A stretch of DNA of 64,000 bases from Aspidapion aeneum (taxonomy: Eukaryota; Arthropoda; Insecta; Coleoptera; Brentidae): positions 131,956,095 to 132,020,094 of the forward strand of contig OY755039.1 of assembly GCA_963576565.1 (NCBI GenBank), written 5' to 3'. Below are positions 21,214 through 31,679 of the stretch, piece by piece. Position 1 is the first letter of the stretch. Each line of letters starts with the position of its first letter. The notes under the pieces are model-generated. The model was not told where the DNA came from. It did not search any database and saw only the letters and a program-made list of their open reading frames with translations. Position numbers and translations under genes: made by a program.

Positions 21214-22690
21214 CCCAGACAGCACACTTCGTCCCAGGGAAGTACATTTTATGTCCATTTTACGTCGGTACGTCCCAGGACCAATAAAGTACGTACTATG
21301 TACGTACAATGGTGTACGTACGTACATTTTACGTCGGTAATTCTCGGGACCAATAAAATACGTACTGTGAACGTACAAATGTGTACGTCCATGGTACGTA
21401 CACTAGGACGTATATAGTACGTATATTTTACGTTAATTTTAGAGATTCGCTTCCGAACATTTAACTAAGGATTTTGATAATAGATGGCGTACACTAGTTA
21501 ACATTTAACGGCATTGTTAGAAATATATTACTTAAATATTAAATGAAGCAAAACAAACTTCAAACCTATCGAGGCTTCAAGCCTCGAGGTGAAACTGGAC
21601 GATCCACTCTAATATACTTGTAGGAATCAGCGTTGCTACCTCTACCGAGTTTTCGGTAGATCTACCGATTTAGCCCTTTACTATACGATATACCGAATTA
21701 CCATAGGTTTCTACCGATTTTTTTTTCGATAAAAACTTGATTTTTTTTTTGATACGCCTCGTGATCGCGATTAAAAAAAAACACCATAAATATTTTGTTT
21801 CAAGCCATTGTCTTTAAAAGTGTTTTTGTGGCGCCATCTCTTGGATTTTGCGATATACTTAGCCGGCAGCCGCAAGCGGCATTAAAGATCACGCTATTAC
21901 AAAAGGATGATGCGAGAAGCGATTCGATTGGCTGCGACCTTGTGAATCCCCTGAGGTTACTTGCCAGTAAATTGAATGATTCTCAGAAAATTACTGCTCA
22001 CACTTGATAAAAAGTTATTTAAGGCTTGTTTTTTTTATAATATTATCTACCTAATATGTACCTTATTTTTTTTTTAATTCTTAATTTTGGTATTTTGTCA
22101 GTAAAAACAAATAGTAGAAATACAATTTACCTACTAAATCAATCCAAACTATCGATAGTTCTCCAGCAATGCTAGCAAAGATGATTAAAAAATCTACCGA
22201 AATCTACCGATTTTTGTCGAAGCCTTCTACCGATGACCTCAGGGTCGAGAGTGGCAACACTGGTAGGAATGTTCACGAAGCCGGAATAGTTTTAAACGAT
22301 ATCTAGTCCTAATCCTTCACTTTTTTTATTTTCATTTGATGTCCTATGTACGTACCATGGACGTCTAGGGTACGTACATTTTAGGTACTACTTACGTATC
22401 ATGTACGTCTGGAGTACGTACATTTTACGTTTAATTGGATGTACCATGTACAAGAGTTTTTTTACGTACATAGTACGTACATTCTTTCAAAATACGTCGG
22501 ATGTACGTACATAGTCCGAACTTCAGTCCGTCCATAGTACGTTCAAATCGAAGCAAAATAATTGGTAAAGTTACGTCCCTTTAACGTACATATGTGGACG
22601 TAAGTCCAAAAATGCACGTACTACGTACGTACACTACCTCGCAGAGTTACGTACTATGTACATACATAGTACGTACTTGTGCTGTCTGGG
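21214..22690. mobile_element. TACGTAC-rich foldback element
   Basis: Ends CCCAGACAGCAC (21214-21225) and GTGCTGTCTGGG (22679-22690). Both arms are packed with TACGTAC, GTACGT and TTTTACGT words in mirrored order (21230-21440, 22340-22680). The middle is interrupted by a hAT MITE at 21628-22262. No coding frame and no clear TSD. Confidence 0.75.
21628..22262. mobile_element. hAT-type MITE nested in foldback, 8-bp TSD
   Basis: Ends CAGCGTTGCTAC and GTGGCAACACTG, with exact TSD GTAGGAAT at 21620-21627 and 22263-22270. Near both ends there are repeated TCTACCGA words (inverted between ends), likely transposase-binding sites. The interior frame of 70 codons (21795-22007) is unrecognised. Confidence 0.88.
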
Positions 22691-22770
22691 AATTAGCTCG
22701 TAACAGTGTCGAAGACTATTTTACCTGAAAATTTTATGAAAATCGTAGCGGTTTTGGAGCCATCGTGTTA

Positions 22771-22811
22771 ACATACACACACGCACACAAACACACACAC
22801 AGACAGACGTC
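22771..22811 (+). repeat. CA-rich microsatellite
   Basis: ACACACACGCACACAAACAC followed by a short CAGACAGAC. It follows GAAAATCGTAGCGGTTTTGG, the phrase type that precedes such tracts elsewhere in the window. Confidence 0.8.
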
Positions 22812-22915
22812 ATTCCGATATTGCTAAGATATGTCAAAATAAGACATTTTTGGCGTTAACTCAAAAAAAATTTTTTTGTCGAAAACAATACTTCTCTAGA
22901 CCTTTAGGACTGCTA

Positions 22916-23160
22916 ATCAAGGAAACTCTATAGCGGGACGAAAACGTCCACCGGTCTATAGGGAAGAAATACTTTTCGTCAAAGTTCAACCAGACCATGC
23001 TACCACCCACGGCGGCGTCGGTTCGGAACCGAAAACAATGAGTTAACAAAGTATAAAAGGCAACTTCAAACGAGTAAAGTCAACCTCGGACACCGGTGTT
23101 TCGGAAAAAGGCAATGTCTTTTTCACTCGTTGAATCAAAAATAGGTTTCACCTATTTTTT
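22916..23160 (+). promoter_or_regulatory. TATA cassette, copy 1 (LTR-like)
   Basis: About 150 bp match 37433-37592: GGGACGAAAACGTCCACCGG, GTTCAACCAGACCATGCTA, an inverted GGTTCGGAACC, ACCGAAAACAATGAGTT and TATAAAAGG (23051-23059). Downstream are GGACACCGGTGT and AAATAGGTTTCACCTATTTT. It looks like a class II promoter within an LTR or other repeat. No gene starts directly after it. Confidence 0.5.
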
Positions 23161-23480
23161 CATTCTTTTAGGTTAACCTTCTGAAATATGCATTAATCAC
23201 TTGCTTATTAAATAAAGATCCAAAACACAAAAAATAATAAATCAAATCTTTATTTCTGGAAAATTGTTTAGTTGCAAAGACGGTCATTTGTTTAGTAAGA
23301 AGAACGGTCATAACTTGTTTTACATACAATAAGTCAATATAACCACGAACAGAAAACGTAAAACCCGATCAAATCACAATGTTCTTGACAACCAGATAAT
23401 ACCATAATGTTTCCTTCTAACGAAACCGTTTAGAAGAAGACATAAATAAAAGCAATATCTTAAACTAAAGACTAATTCTG
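23161..23480. other. No feature recognised
   Basis: AT-rich spacer before the palindromic modules. Confidence 0.4.
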
Positions 23481-23485
23481 AGGTG

Positions 23486-24260
23486 GTAGTGCTAGGTTGA
23501 GACTCAACTTAGCATTACACCCCCTTTTCAAGAAAACGGGTGGAGCGAGAAAATTTTTGTTTTTACGAAAAATTTACGACAATTATTCCATAGATTAGTT
23601 TTTGAAAATGTTAATTTTTTCTGGGGTGGTAATGCTAAGTTGAGACTCAACTTAGCATTACATACCCTTTTCAGGAAAACGAGTGGCGCGACAATTTTTT
23701 TTCTTTCACGACAAATTTACGACAATTAATGCATATAAATGTTTCTTGAGAAGTTCACTTTTTTTAATAATTTCTAAAACAACGCAAAATCCTGGCGATC
23801 AATGAATATTTACACAAACACCACAAAATGTTATATGGAAAAGTAAAAGCGGAACGTAATATAATGATTGTTTCACCAAAAATTTACAATTGCGCGAAAA
23901 GGTTAAATATGATCACCTACATCTTTGTAAGTTTTGTGAAAAAGCTTAAAGGTCACTAAGATTTGGCTGAGAAATCTCAAAATTGCTCACTGCCTGTTTC
24001 CGGGAAAACGGATGACCTGACAATTGTTTTTCTTTCACGACAAATTTACGACAAATTTACGACAGTTAATGCATTTATTAGTTTTTGAAAATTTTAATTT
24101 TCTCTGGGGTGGTAATGCTAAGTTGAGACTCAACTTAGCATTACATATCCTTTTCAGGAAAACGAGTGGCGCGGCAAGTTTTTTTCTTTCACGACAAATT
24201 TACGACAATTAATGCATATATTGCGAATATCCAATTCTTAAGTGGTAATGCTAAGTTTAT
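23486..24260. repeat. Palindromic module repeat (TAATGCTAAGTTGAG)
   Basis: A 31-bp palindrome of arm TAATGCTAAGTTGAG with a one-base centre occurs at about 23486-23518 (variant), 23629-23660 and 24114-24145, with a half copy at 24244. Each is followed by CCTTTTCAGGAAAACGAGTG, then CGACAAATTTACGACAATTA. The organisation resembles the 14.9-15.8 kb element. Confidence 0.8.
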
Positions 24261-26005
24261 AGAGGTCCCTTTCCGTCCAACGCGGTTTGGATGACACGTT
24301 GCCACTTTCATTGGTTAACTATAATTACTTTGAAAATAGTAAAATCGTATGTGAATGATGTTAACAAGAAGCAATATTATTTAAGTTTGGTTATCTTCTG
24401 TATACCTACAATTTTAATTCTGCTTTGCCACATTTTTAATCATATGCACGTATCGATTGCATCTTTTATTCGGCGCAGGAAAAGTAATTGCATCGGGCTT
24501 AATTGCAGGAGTATTTATGAATAATATCGCGAACGCGGTGATTTATCGTCGGATCCATTGCCGGCGAGCGGGCGCGTTTCGTCGCTCGTATATTGCTTTT
24601 CTCCAAAGCTAGGCCAGTATAAAACTAACTAAAAAGTAAATTTGTTAAAAAACTTTTCTGTTAAACGGATTTATTTTAAATAATCAGCTGTAGCAAAAAC
24701 TGGAATATAATTAAGACAGAAACGTGACTTTTAATAGCCTAAAATAAAATTGGAGGGATCATTTAAAATAATTGATGTGCTCGGAGCCACATTTTTTTAG
24801 AGATTTCATAGTTATTTGATTATAGAGTTGTTAACATAGTGACTTTTTTGAGCTCCGCTCTTTTACTTTAGTGTAGTGTAAAATTCAGGTTTTTGTCGTT
24901 ATTATTTTCTAGTTTTTGGAACAGTTTAAAAATAAAACCGTTAAACCTATTTTTATTTATTTATTTAAGTTTGATTTATAGCTTGTATCACTACGGACAC
25001 TCCTCAACTTTAAAACTCTCTATTGCACCTTTGTTGCACCGTGAAAGCAACAGCATTAAAAAATACGCCATTTTAAATCCGCCAACTTGATCTTTTTATA
25101 ATAAAAAATATTTTAGATTATTGTCACTCGAAGACAATACATGTGTCAATTTTCCAGTCTCTAGCTCATTAAAAATTAGCTGAAAATAGTCTATGGACAA
25201 ATCGGCCATAAAGGGGGTTTCGTGTGCAAGTCGTGCCAACTTTTTGCCGATAAGCCAGGTTTGTTAAGGCCACTCCATAGATCAGGTTTTGACTTGTTGT
25301 CATTCTGGTAAATGTGTTTTTTTAAAGATATGGCCCCCACCAATTTTTTTGCACGATACTTTTTACAACGATGTATCTTTGTTAAAAATAGTCGTAGAGG
25401 GTTGCAAAAAATGGCAAATGAATCAGTAAGCACCCGCAATAAAATAACTTTCTATTATATTTTTCAAAATTTTGCTTCCTTTTTTAGAAAAAATAAAATA
25501 ACTAAATTTTTACTTTTTTTTGTATAGCTAGTAAAGTTTAACCTACAGTTTTATTAACACCAAAGCAAAATTAAAAAAAAAAGTTTTAATAAAAGTTTTA
25601 AAATGAACATTTTTCTTTAATTTGGTGTATACCCGTCTTATATGAATGTATGTGTTATATTTGTTTCAATAAAAAAAACAATTCGTTGTCACCAAAACGA
25701 CTACCGAAGGTGCATTACCGTACGCGGATGCCTATAAGGCAGCGCGCGGATTTACGCAGCTGAGGCGTCTAGTCAAACAGGTGATTTCTATTATTATTGT
25801 TATCGTTGTTTGATGAACATTAATAGGTCACAGACTAACGATTTGGATGTTGCCGGACAAGTTTTTGGTCCAATTTTTTTTATATCCGCTCCTTATATAG
25901 TCGTGTTCGAATTTCTAAAAATGTATCTAAGTTGACGCCCTAAAGACACAATGACATAGAAATGGATCAAAAATGTGTAAAATCTAATTTAAAAATAAAA
26001 TTATA
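24261..26005. other. No gene recognised
   Basis: Contains a GC-richer patch (24520-24600) and short frames (24291-24524, 24893-25090, 25191-25439) without recognisable domains. 25320-25440 has module-like phrasing but no clear partner. Confidence 0.4.
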
Positions 26006-26009
26006 TTAG

Positions 26010-26580
26010 TTTTTTAAATTTTAGCTGCAAAATTCCCCAAGGACCCCAGACTCCCCAAGTCCTAAAATTTTTGGATTTTTTTCAAATTTTCTTAAAAACT
26101 AGGCTTGGGGAAAAATATGTACTAATCTTTATTGTAGACCATAAAATTTCCTTTTCAACAATGTATAAGTCAGTGAGGTACGACTAATGACAAACTCTCC
26201 AGCGGCGTCCGTTTATTGAGGTAGTGTAAATAAATTTAATAAAGAAACATGTTTATTACAGGTTTTACTCGATTTTCTTAAAAACCGAGCTCTATATCAA
26301 AAAATATAATACACACTTTGTTATAGACAATAAAATTGTCTTTTAAATGATGTATAATAAGGCAATGGTAGTTTTATCTATAACAGTTTAGGGGCGTCCG
26401 TAAATAAAATCAATTTTGAAAAATCACTAAATTTATTTCCTTTTTAACAATGTATTAGTCAGTGGGGTCAGGCTAATGACAAACTCTCCAGCGGCGTCCG
26501 TTTATTAAGAAAATATAAAAAATTAAAGAAGCCACATAGGTTTTACACGATTATCTTAAAAACCAAGCTCTCTATCTTTT
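26010..26580 (+). repeat. Three modules of the 7.5/14 kb repeat family
   Basis: Successive units contain CTCTCCAGCGGCGTCCGTTT, TTTAGGGGCGTCCGTAAAT and again CTCCAGCGGCGTCCGTTTAT, each after a TTTTCTTAAAAACTAGGCTT-like line and an ATAAAATTTCCTTT-like line. Direct tandem, period about 185-190 bp. Confidence 0.7.
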
Positions 26581-26595
26581 TTCAACTCGTCTCAA

Positions 26596-26741
26596 TATAT
26601 GAAATATTCCCTGCAGTTGAGAACACTGAAGGAAACTTTGTCGTGGAAGTCCTGGAACAGGTACAGATCAAAATAGACCTAAACCTAGACTTGGACATCT
26701 CTACCTGGAAGCGAAATAAGCCTCGAAGTTTGTCTTGATTT
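26596..26741 (+). pseudogene. Unrecognised coding-like remnant
   Basis: A frame open from near 26595 to the TGA at 26739-26741 reads EIFPAVENTEGNFVVEVLEQ, then an acidic stretch and KRNKPRSLS. It has no ATG and balanced codon use unlike the AT-rich flanks. It may be the tail of a lost gene or element protein; I cannot name it. Confidence 0.3.
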
Positions 26742-26854
26742 AATATTTAATTTATTTTACATACATACCCCCACATCTCGTATAAATCCAGTCAAGTACT
26801 GATTGGCGCACCATCTATGTAAGTATGAGTGTATGTCCCTTGGACAAAGTGTGC

Positions 26855-27033
26855 AGTGTGGGTAGTGACCAATATATGACGTGTTTAAGACGTCAAAAAA
26901 TACACGGCGAAAAGACGTCAAATAACTGACGCCTTAAAGACAACATTTTTTGGTAGATGACCTGCTGGTCATCCAAATGACCACTTTTCGACGAAAAAAA
27001 GACGTCATTTGATGACCCTGTGCTACCTGGGAA
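26855..27033. repeat. MITE-like end with GACGTC words
   Basis: Repeated AAGACGTCAAA words and TGATGACC end in GTGCTACCTGGG, resembling the GTGCTGTCTGGG end of the 21.2-22.7 kb foldback. The left border is unclear. Confidence 0.4.
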
Positions 27034-27600
27034 GTGTATTGCTCCATATCAAGCGGCCTTAAGCAACATTAAATTTACGATGGCGACATCTGTCAATTAG
27101 CGATTGCATGGAAAAAGCCAAGAAAAATCTTTTCTGGAACCAAATCCATATTTACTTCGAAAACATTTTTATCAGTGGGTACACTGAGTAAAATAATTAG
27201 TTGGGGAAGCCCTTAATATTTTATATTCCTCCATGATGTTTCCTAAAATTATTAACATGGTTTACCTGTATTGACCTAATAGATATCATATCCCCGTATT
27301 CTGAGATATATCCATACAGAAATGCAATTTAGTAAGGAGTTACAAATTACAATGGTGTGATAATTATTCTTCGGTCATGCCTAATCAGATGGATCCGCCC
27401 ACGGAAAACAAATTAAGTTAAGCAAACCCTAGTCGCTTGGTCTTTTGCTACAAATTGATAGAGACTTGAAATCACCAACGTAAATAATTCTAAACTCAGT
27501 TCAAAGGCAATTTCTTTAACATGGCATCAGTGTGGTTGGGTATGTGATGCGTGTTTTCGATTATCCCCTCCACAGCCACACTAGTACCTTTCTATATATA
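27034..27600. other. No feature recognised
   Basis: AT-rich spacer. CAAGCGGCCTTA at 27050 recalls the ends of the MITEs at 52817-53766. Confidence 0.4.
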
Positions 27601-27915
27601 TTTTTTTCTTTCTTTAATTTCACTTGTTGTTAATAGTTTTAGATCCTTGCATTATTTGCAATTTGGTATTTGATAATTATATTGGCAATCGCCCATTTGC
27701 GATCAGAAATTTTAACACACAAAAAGGTGATCTCATGCTTTCAGACGTTGATTCTTTACGTCTAATTTGAGTTATCATACCTTCGACAGTGGGAAAGAGG
27801 AATTATAGAGATTAGTTGGATGACTTGGTCGAGTTAATACCCTGAGAATTTCTCGTTCTTGTATTGAGACACCGCACACCTGCATAAATGGAAGTTTTCC
27901 GAAAATTTATGTGTG

Positions 27916-27990
27916 GTCTTCGGTAGTTCAATGTTTAGAATGTTTGCGTACAGAGCAAGAGGTTCCGGGTTCGAGTCCCGGCCGAGGACA
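27916..27990 (+). tRNA. tRNA-like sequence 1 (tandem unit)
   Basis: GTCTTCG pairs with CGAGGAC as a 7-bp acceptor stem. Anticodon stem TTTGC/GCAAG encloses loop GTACAGA, and T stem CCGGG/CCCGG encloses TTCGAGT. The A-box region (TAGTTCAATGTTTAGAA) is degenerate. The body is closest to tRNA-Gly, but the loop would read ACA. It may be a tRNA gene, a pseudogene or the promoter of a SINE. Confidence 0.5.
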
Positions 27991-28319
27991 GAAAACTTTT
28001 TTCTTATTTTTCTTTCTTTAATTTCACTTGTTGTTTATAGTTTTAGGTCCTTGCATTATTTGCAATTTGGTATTTGATAATTATATTGGCAATCGCCCAT
28101 TTGGGATTAGAAATTTTAACACAAGAAAAGGTGATCTCATGCTTTCAGACGTTGATTCTTTACGTCTAATTTGAGTTATCATACCTTTGACAGTGGGAAA
28201 GAGGAATTATAGAGATTAGTTGGATGACTTGGTCGAGTTAATACCCTGAGAATTTCTCGTTCTTGTATTGAGACACCGCACACCTGCATAAATGGAAGTT
28301 TTCTAAAAATTAATGTGTG

Positions 28320-28378
28320 GCCTTCGCTAGTTCAATGCTAGAGCAAGAGGTTCCGGGTTCGAGTCCCGGCCGAGGACA
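28320..28378 (+). pseudogene. tRNA-like sequence 2, internally deleted
   Basis: Same as the 27916 copy but missing 16 nt across the D arm and anticodon stem. The T arm with GGTTCCGGGTTCGAGTCCCG is intact. Confidence 0.6.
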
Positions 28379-28469
28379 GAAAAACTTTTTTCTTATTTTT
28401 CTTTCTTTAATTTCACTTGTTGTTTATAGTTTTAGGTCCTTGCATTATTTGCAATTTGGTATTTGATTT

Positions 28470-28880
28470 CCAGGCATGTCCAGTGTTCCAGAACATTAGT
28501 CTTTCCCAGAACATTTTCGGTCTTTTTCTGAACATTTGCAGACTTTCGCATACTTTGCCACAATTCTAGACTTATCCAGGAAATTCCTAGTCTTCCAGAG
28601 TTTTCTAGACTTTTCTAGAAAATATTTATACTTTTATACATTCTTCAGGGCATTTCCGGACTTTCTGCAAATTCGCAGACTTTTTCAGGAAACTTCCAGA
28701 CTTTTTCTTAAGGTTTCCAGACTTGTTCAGACTTTTCCAGAAGATTTCCAGACCTTCCCGAAAAATTTTAGACTTTTTCTGAACACATCCAGAATTTTCC
28801 AAACTTTTCTAGAACATTTACAGATTTTTCTGAATATTTCCAGATTTTTCCAGACTTCCTCTGAACATTTCAAGCTTCCA
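28470..28880 (+). repeat. Degenerate CCAGACTTTTCC minisatellite
   Basis: About 400 bp of irregular 20-35-bp units built from TTCCAGACTTTTTC and GAACATTTCCAGA. The 118-codon frame over it is a repeat artefact. Confidence 0.75.
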
Positions 28881-29122
28881 AACTTAAAATGATAGCAACC
28901 TTTCTGGGTAAATCACAATTTGATCGCAGCCTTTCGCGCTAAGGCAAAAGCATGCGATCAATTTAAGTTTCTCTTAGGCTTCATAAGCTCCGGAGCCAGT
29001 GCTGCCAACATGTTCCAAGATAATTCGTGAAAATTTTATATTAAAAATCGTGAGAAATCGTGAGATTTTAAAAAGTCCTAAAAAGAGATCAAAAAAAGAA
29101 AGTTATATTTATATGTATTACA

Positions 29123-29591
29123 TGTTAGCTCCCGCTAAATTTCGCGGTTGTTTTTACTTTTTAAAACCACACAATTGGATGACGGACAGAGTACATTTTT
29201 CTCGCATTTGACATGCGCACCAAGAATCAGCGAGATCCTTTTCTACCGCCTCGAGAAAATTGCGTGTTAGTTTCTTTCTCCAACTATTACAAATTTCTAC
29301 ACTTGAAAATGCTCGATTTTGGTGTACTGAAGCATAGAACTGGAAACTTCAGCCCTTCAGCTACGTGGTGCCATCATTAGATCAAGACAGGGGCCCCTGG
29401 AACGTGGAGAAATTGGCTGCAAACTGGTGAGTGCTTTGTTTCTGATTTCCGTTATGTGGTACCAACAATTAACCTATGGACCTTAATTATTTCGTGCTTT
29501 CGTATCAATATATTTATGTTTGTTCGCGCTTTCATTGAATAAAATATATACAGTCCACTGCAGTTATCGTTTTTCTAATTGCGGGCATACA
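29123..29591 (+). repeat. 5' LTR of BEL element
   Basis: Starts TGTTAGCTCCCGCTAAATTT and ends GCGGGCATACA. It contains AATAAA near its end. By eye it differs from the 3' LTR by seven substitutions and one 3-bp indel, about 1.5% divergence. Confidence 0.93.
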
Positions 29592-30079
29592 TAAAGTGTT
29601 CCTTCGACCCGAATTATTTAAATTTACTCCATACGACGGTATTAATAAGTCGGCCATTTCACATTTTCGCCGAGATCACACGGCCTTGAATTTTGCCAAT
29701 CGTATTGAGCCGAGAGAGATTTTCGTTCGACCTTCGGTTTCGGCGCAGTTCACCTGTTTTCGGTCCGCTGCTATGGTAACGCAGGGTCTACCGCGTGGTC
29801 ACTTCAGTAAACAAAAATCGAGAAGCGATCAAAACAAACAAACACAATTTCTGTGATTAAATTTGTTCCATACCATTTCGATATTTAAAACAATTTTCAT
29901 CAATTGCGATAAATTAGTGCATATTTTCGACAATTCGTCATTTTTTCTATTTCAGAAGCATTAATTTAGCGTTAATTGTATATTTACCGACAATTTCGTC
30001 ATTTCAAAGGTAAAATCATGTCTATCAAAAAAGCCGTGCAAAAACGCAAGGGTTTTTTTATCTGCGATCACCGAGTGTT
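29592..30079 (+). other. BEL leader and possible gag start
   Basis: The leader follows the 5' LTR; I could not name the primer tRNA. An ATG at 30018 opens MSIKKAVQKRKG but that frame closes at about 30112. Since this basic opening is plausible for a BEL gag, the true start may be here with a later frameshift before 30080. Confidence 0.4.
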
Positions 30080-31375
30080 ATGTTTTTTCACAAGCCGCGG
30101 CAACGGACGCTAAAAGCGAGAAACGAGTTTCAAGTGAGGTATTCCGATTTGGATGAAACCTTCGATAAATGCATGCTAGCACATAATGATGTCATTATGT
30201 TGATAGACGACTCGGACGACGAGGAGTTTAAAACGCAGGATGCGATCCTTTCAGAAGCTCGTAAATATTTTTATGCGTGTAAAGGGGTTTTCTCTGAAAT
30301 ATTTCCGGTTGAGGCCCCATCCTTTTCGGGATCATATGTTCGACAAAACGAATCTGAAACTCCAAAACTCAAAGAGTTAGGTATTCCCATATTTCGAGGT
30401 GATAAAAAATTATGGCCAAGCTTTTTCGATCTTTTTATTAACATTATAGATCAAAATCAAAGTCTAAGTAACGTCCGAAAACTTCAATATTTATTTTCAT
30501 ATCTCGAGGATGAGCCTTTAAAATTGATATCAGGGATTAGCTTATCTGATCAAAATTATAAAATTGCTTACGACAAATTAGTCAATAGATATCAAAACAA
30601 GCGAGACCTCGCAAATGATGCTTCAAGCACAATTATGAACTCTACATTAAAAAACGAGTCAGCTAAAGAATTGCGTAATTTAATTGACACCTTTTCAGAA
30701 TCCCTAGAAATTTTAAAATCACTTAGCTTTGACGTTGACAGTTGGGACTTTATTATTTTTTCATTTTGTTAGAAAAAATGGATATTCCGACGCGTTCAAA
30801 TTTCGAAATGAGTCACGCCAATACTAATACCGAAATTCCCACTTTTCAGTCACTTTTTCAATTTCTAGAAAAAAGATGTAAAGTTTTGGAATCACTTCCT
30901 CAATCAACAGCACCCAAAAAGGTGCCTAACTATCAAAAATCAAATTCTATGCAAAATCAGTTTGGGCAAAAGCCTACCTATAAATCATCCAATTCGTCTT
31001 TTATAGGACTGGCTGGCACCTCAACTAATTCAAGTACGGGAATAAAATGTTTCCGGTGTTATCAAGGTCACGGGCTTTCGAAATGTCAAACATTTCTTGA
31101 CCTCTCACCTATCGATCGCCTATCTTTCGTCTAGCAGAAAAAATTATGTCTAGCGTGTTCTCATCCCTCGCATGGGGTAGACACGTGCAAATCAAAATAT
31201 TCATGCAGGACTTGCAATAGTAAAAGGCACCACACTTTAACTCATATCTTAGAAACTAATAAAGAGTCTGGAAGCCAAGATACTAGTCCTGTCATTCACA
31301 CACCACCTGTCAATAATCTTCATGTGTCATTAAATACCTCAGGAACTTCAGGTACCTTTCTTTTATGAAATATTC
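30080..31375 (+). pseudogene. gag: BEL gag, frameshift and stop
   Basis: The first frame (30080-30772) has an acidic N-terminal region, then the DUF1759-type core with IPIFRGDKKLWPSFFDLF, KLQYLFSYLEDEPLKLI and VNRYQNKRDL. Near 30760 the reading shifts to a second frame (about 30742-31134), which holds a Ser/Gln-rich linker and the zinc-knuckle series CFRCYQGHGLSKC. A TAG at 31132-31134 interrupts it before CLACSHPSHGVDTC and CRTCNSKRHHTLTH, still in the same frame. In BEL elements gag packages the RNA and the Cys-His knuckles bind nucleic acid. At least two lesions are visible. Confidence 0.88.
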
Positions 31376-31675
31376 GGATTAAATCAAATGTCTTCTCTTA
31401 CTTCCAAAGGGCTCATTCAATGTCACATTAAGCCACAAGGACAGGTCAATCCTTTACTTAATTTCGAAGCAATTGTCGTTCCACAACTATGTTCCAATAT
31501 GCCTACATTCACTTTGAACGATAATCAGTGGAAACACTTGGAAAACCTTAAATTTGCCGACCCATCTTATTTCAAAGCTAGACCTGTGGACCTAGTTATT
31601 GGTTGCGAGCTATTCGCACAGATATTCAAGGAGGGTAGGGTTCTTGGACACATAAGGGCAACCTTCAGCCCCTGA
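31340..31675 (+). pseudogene. BEL aspartic protease, active site missing
   Basis: The frame from 31370 reads EIFGLNQMSSLTSKGL, then IVVPQLCSNMPTF and VDLVIGCELFAQIF, matching the part of BEL proteases after the catalytic loop, including the hydrophobic LVIG flap. No D-[ST]-G motif is present upstream, where a short stretch jumps straight from the gag tail. The active-site portion seems deleted. A frameshift near 31670 precedes the pol frame. Confidence 0.75.
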
Positions 31676-31679
31676 AACT

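Larger units (their letters stand above)
27601..28469 (+). repeat. Tandem array of tRNA-containing ~400-bp units
   Basis: The line TCTTTCTTTAATTTCACTTG recurs at 27607, 28011 and 28400, giving periods of 404 and 389 bp. Each full unit is a ~310-bp AT-rich body followed by a tRNA-like sequence. The third unit breaks off near 28465. A related unit lies on the minus strand at 55730-56165. Confidence 0.85.

Noticed and set aside
28536..28892. 118-codon Phe/Leu-rich frame
   Set aside because: Covers the degenerate CCAGACTTTTCC minisatellite; no domain.
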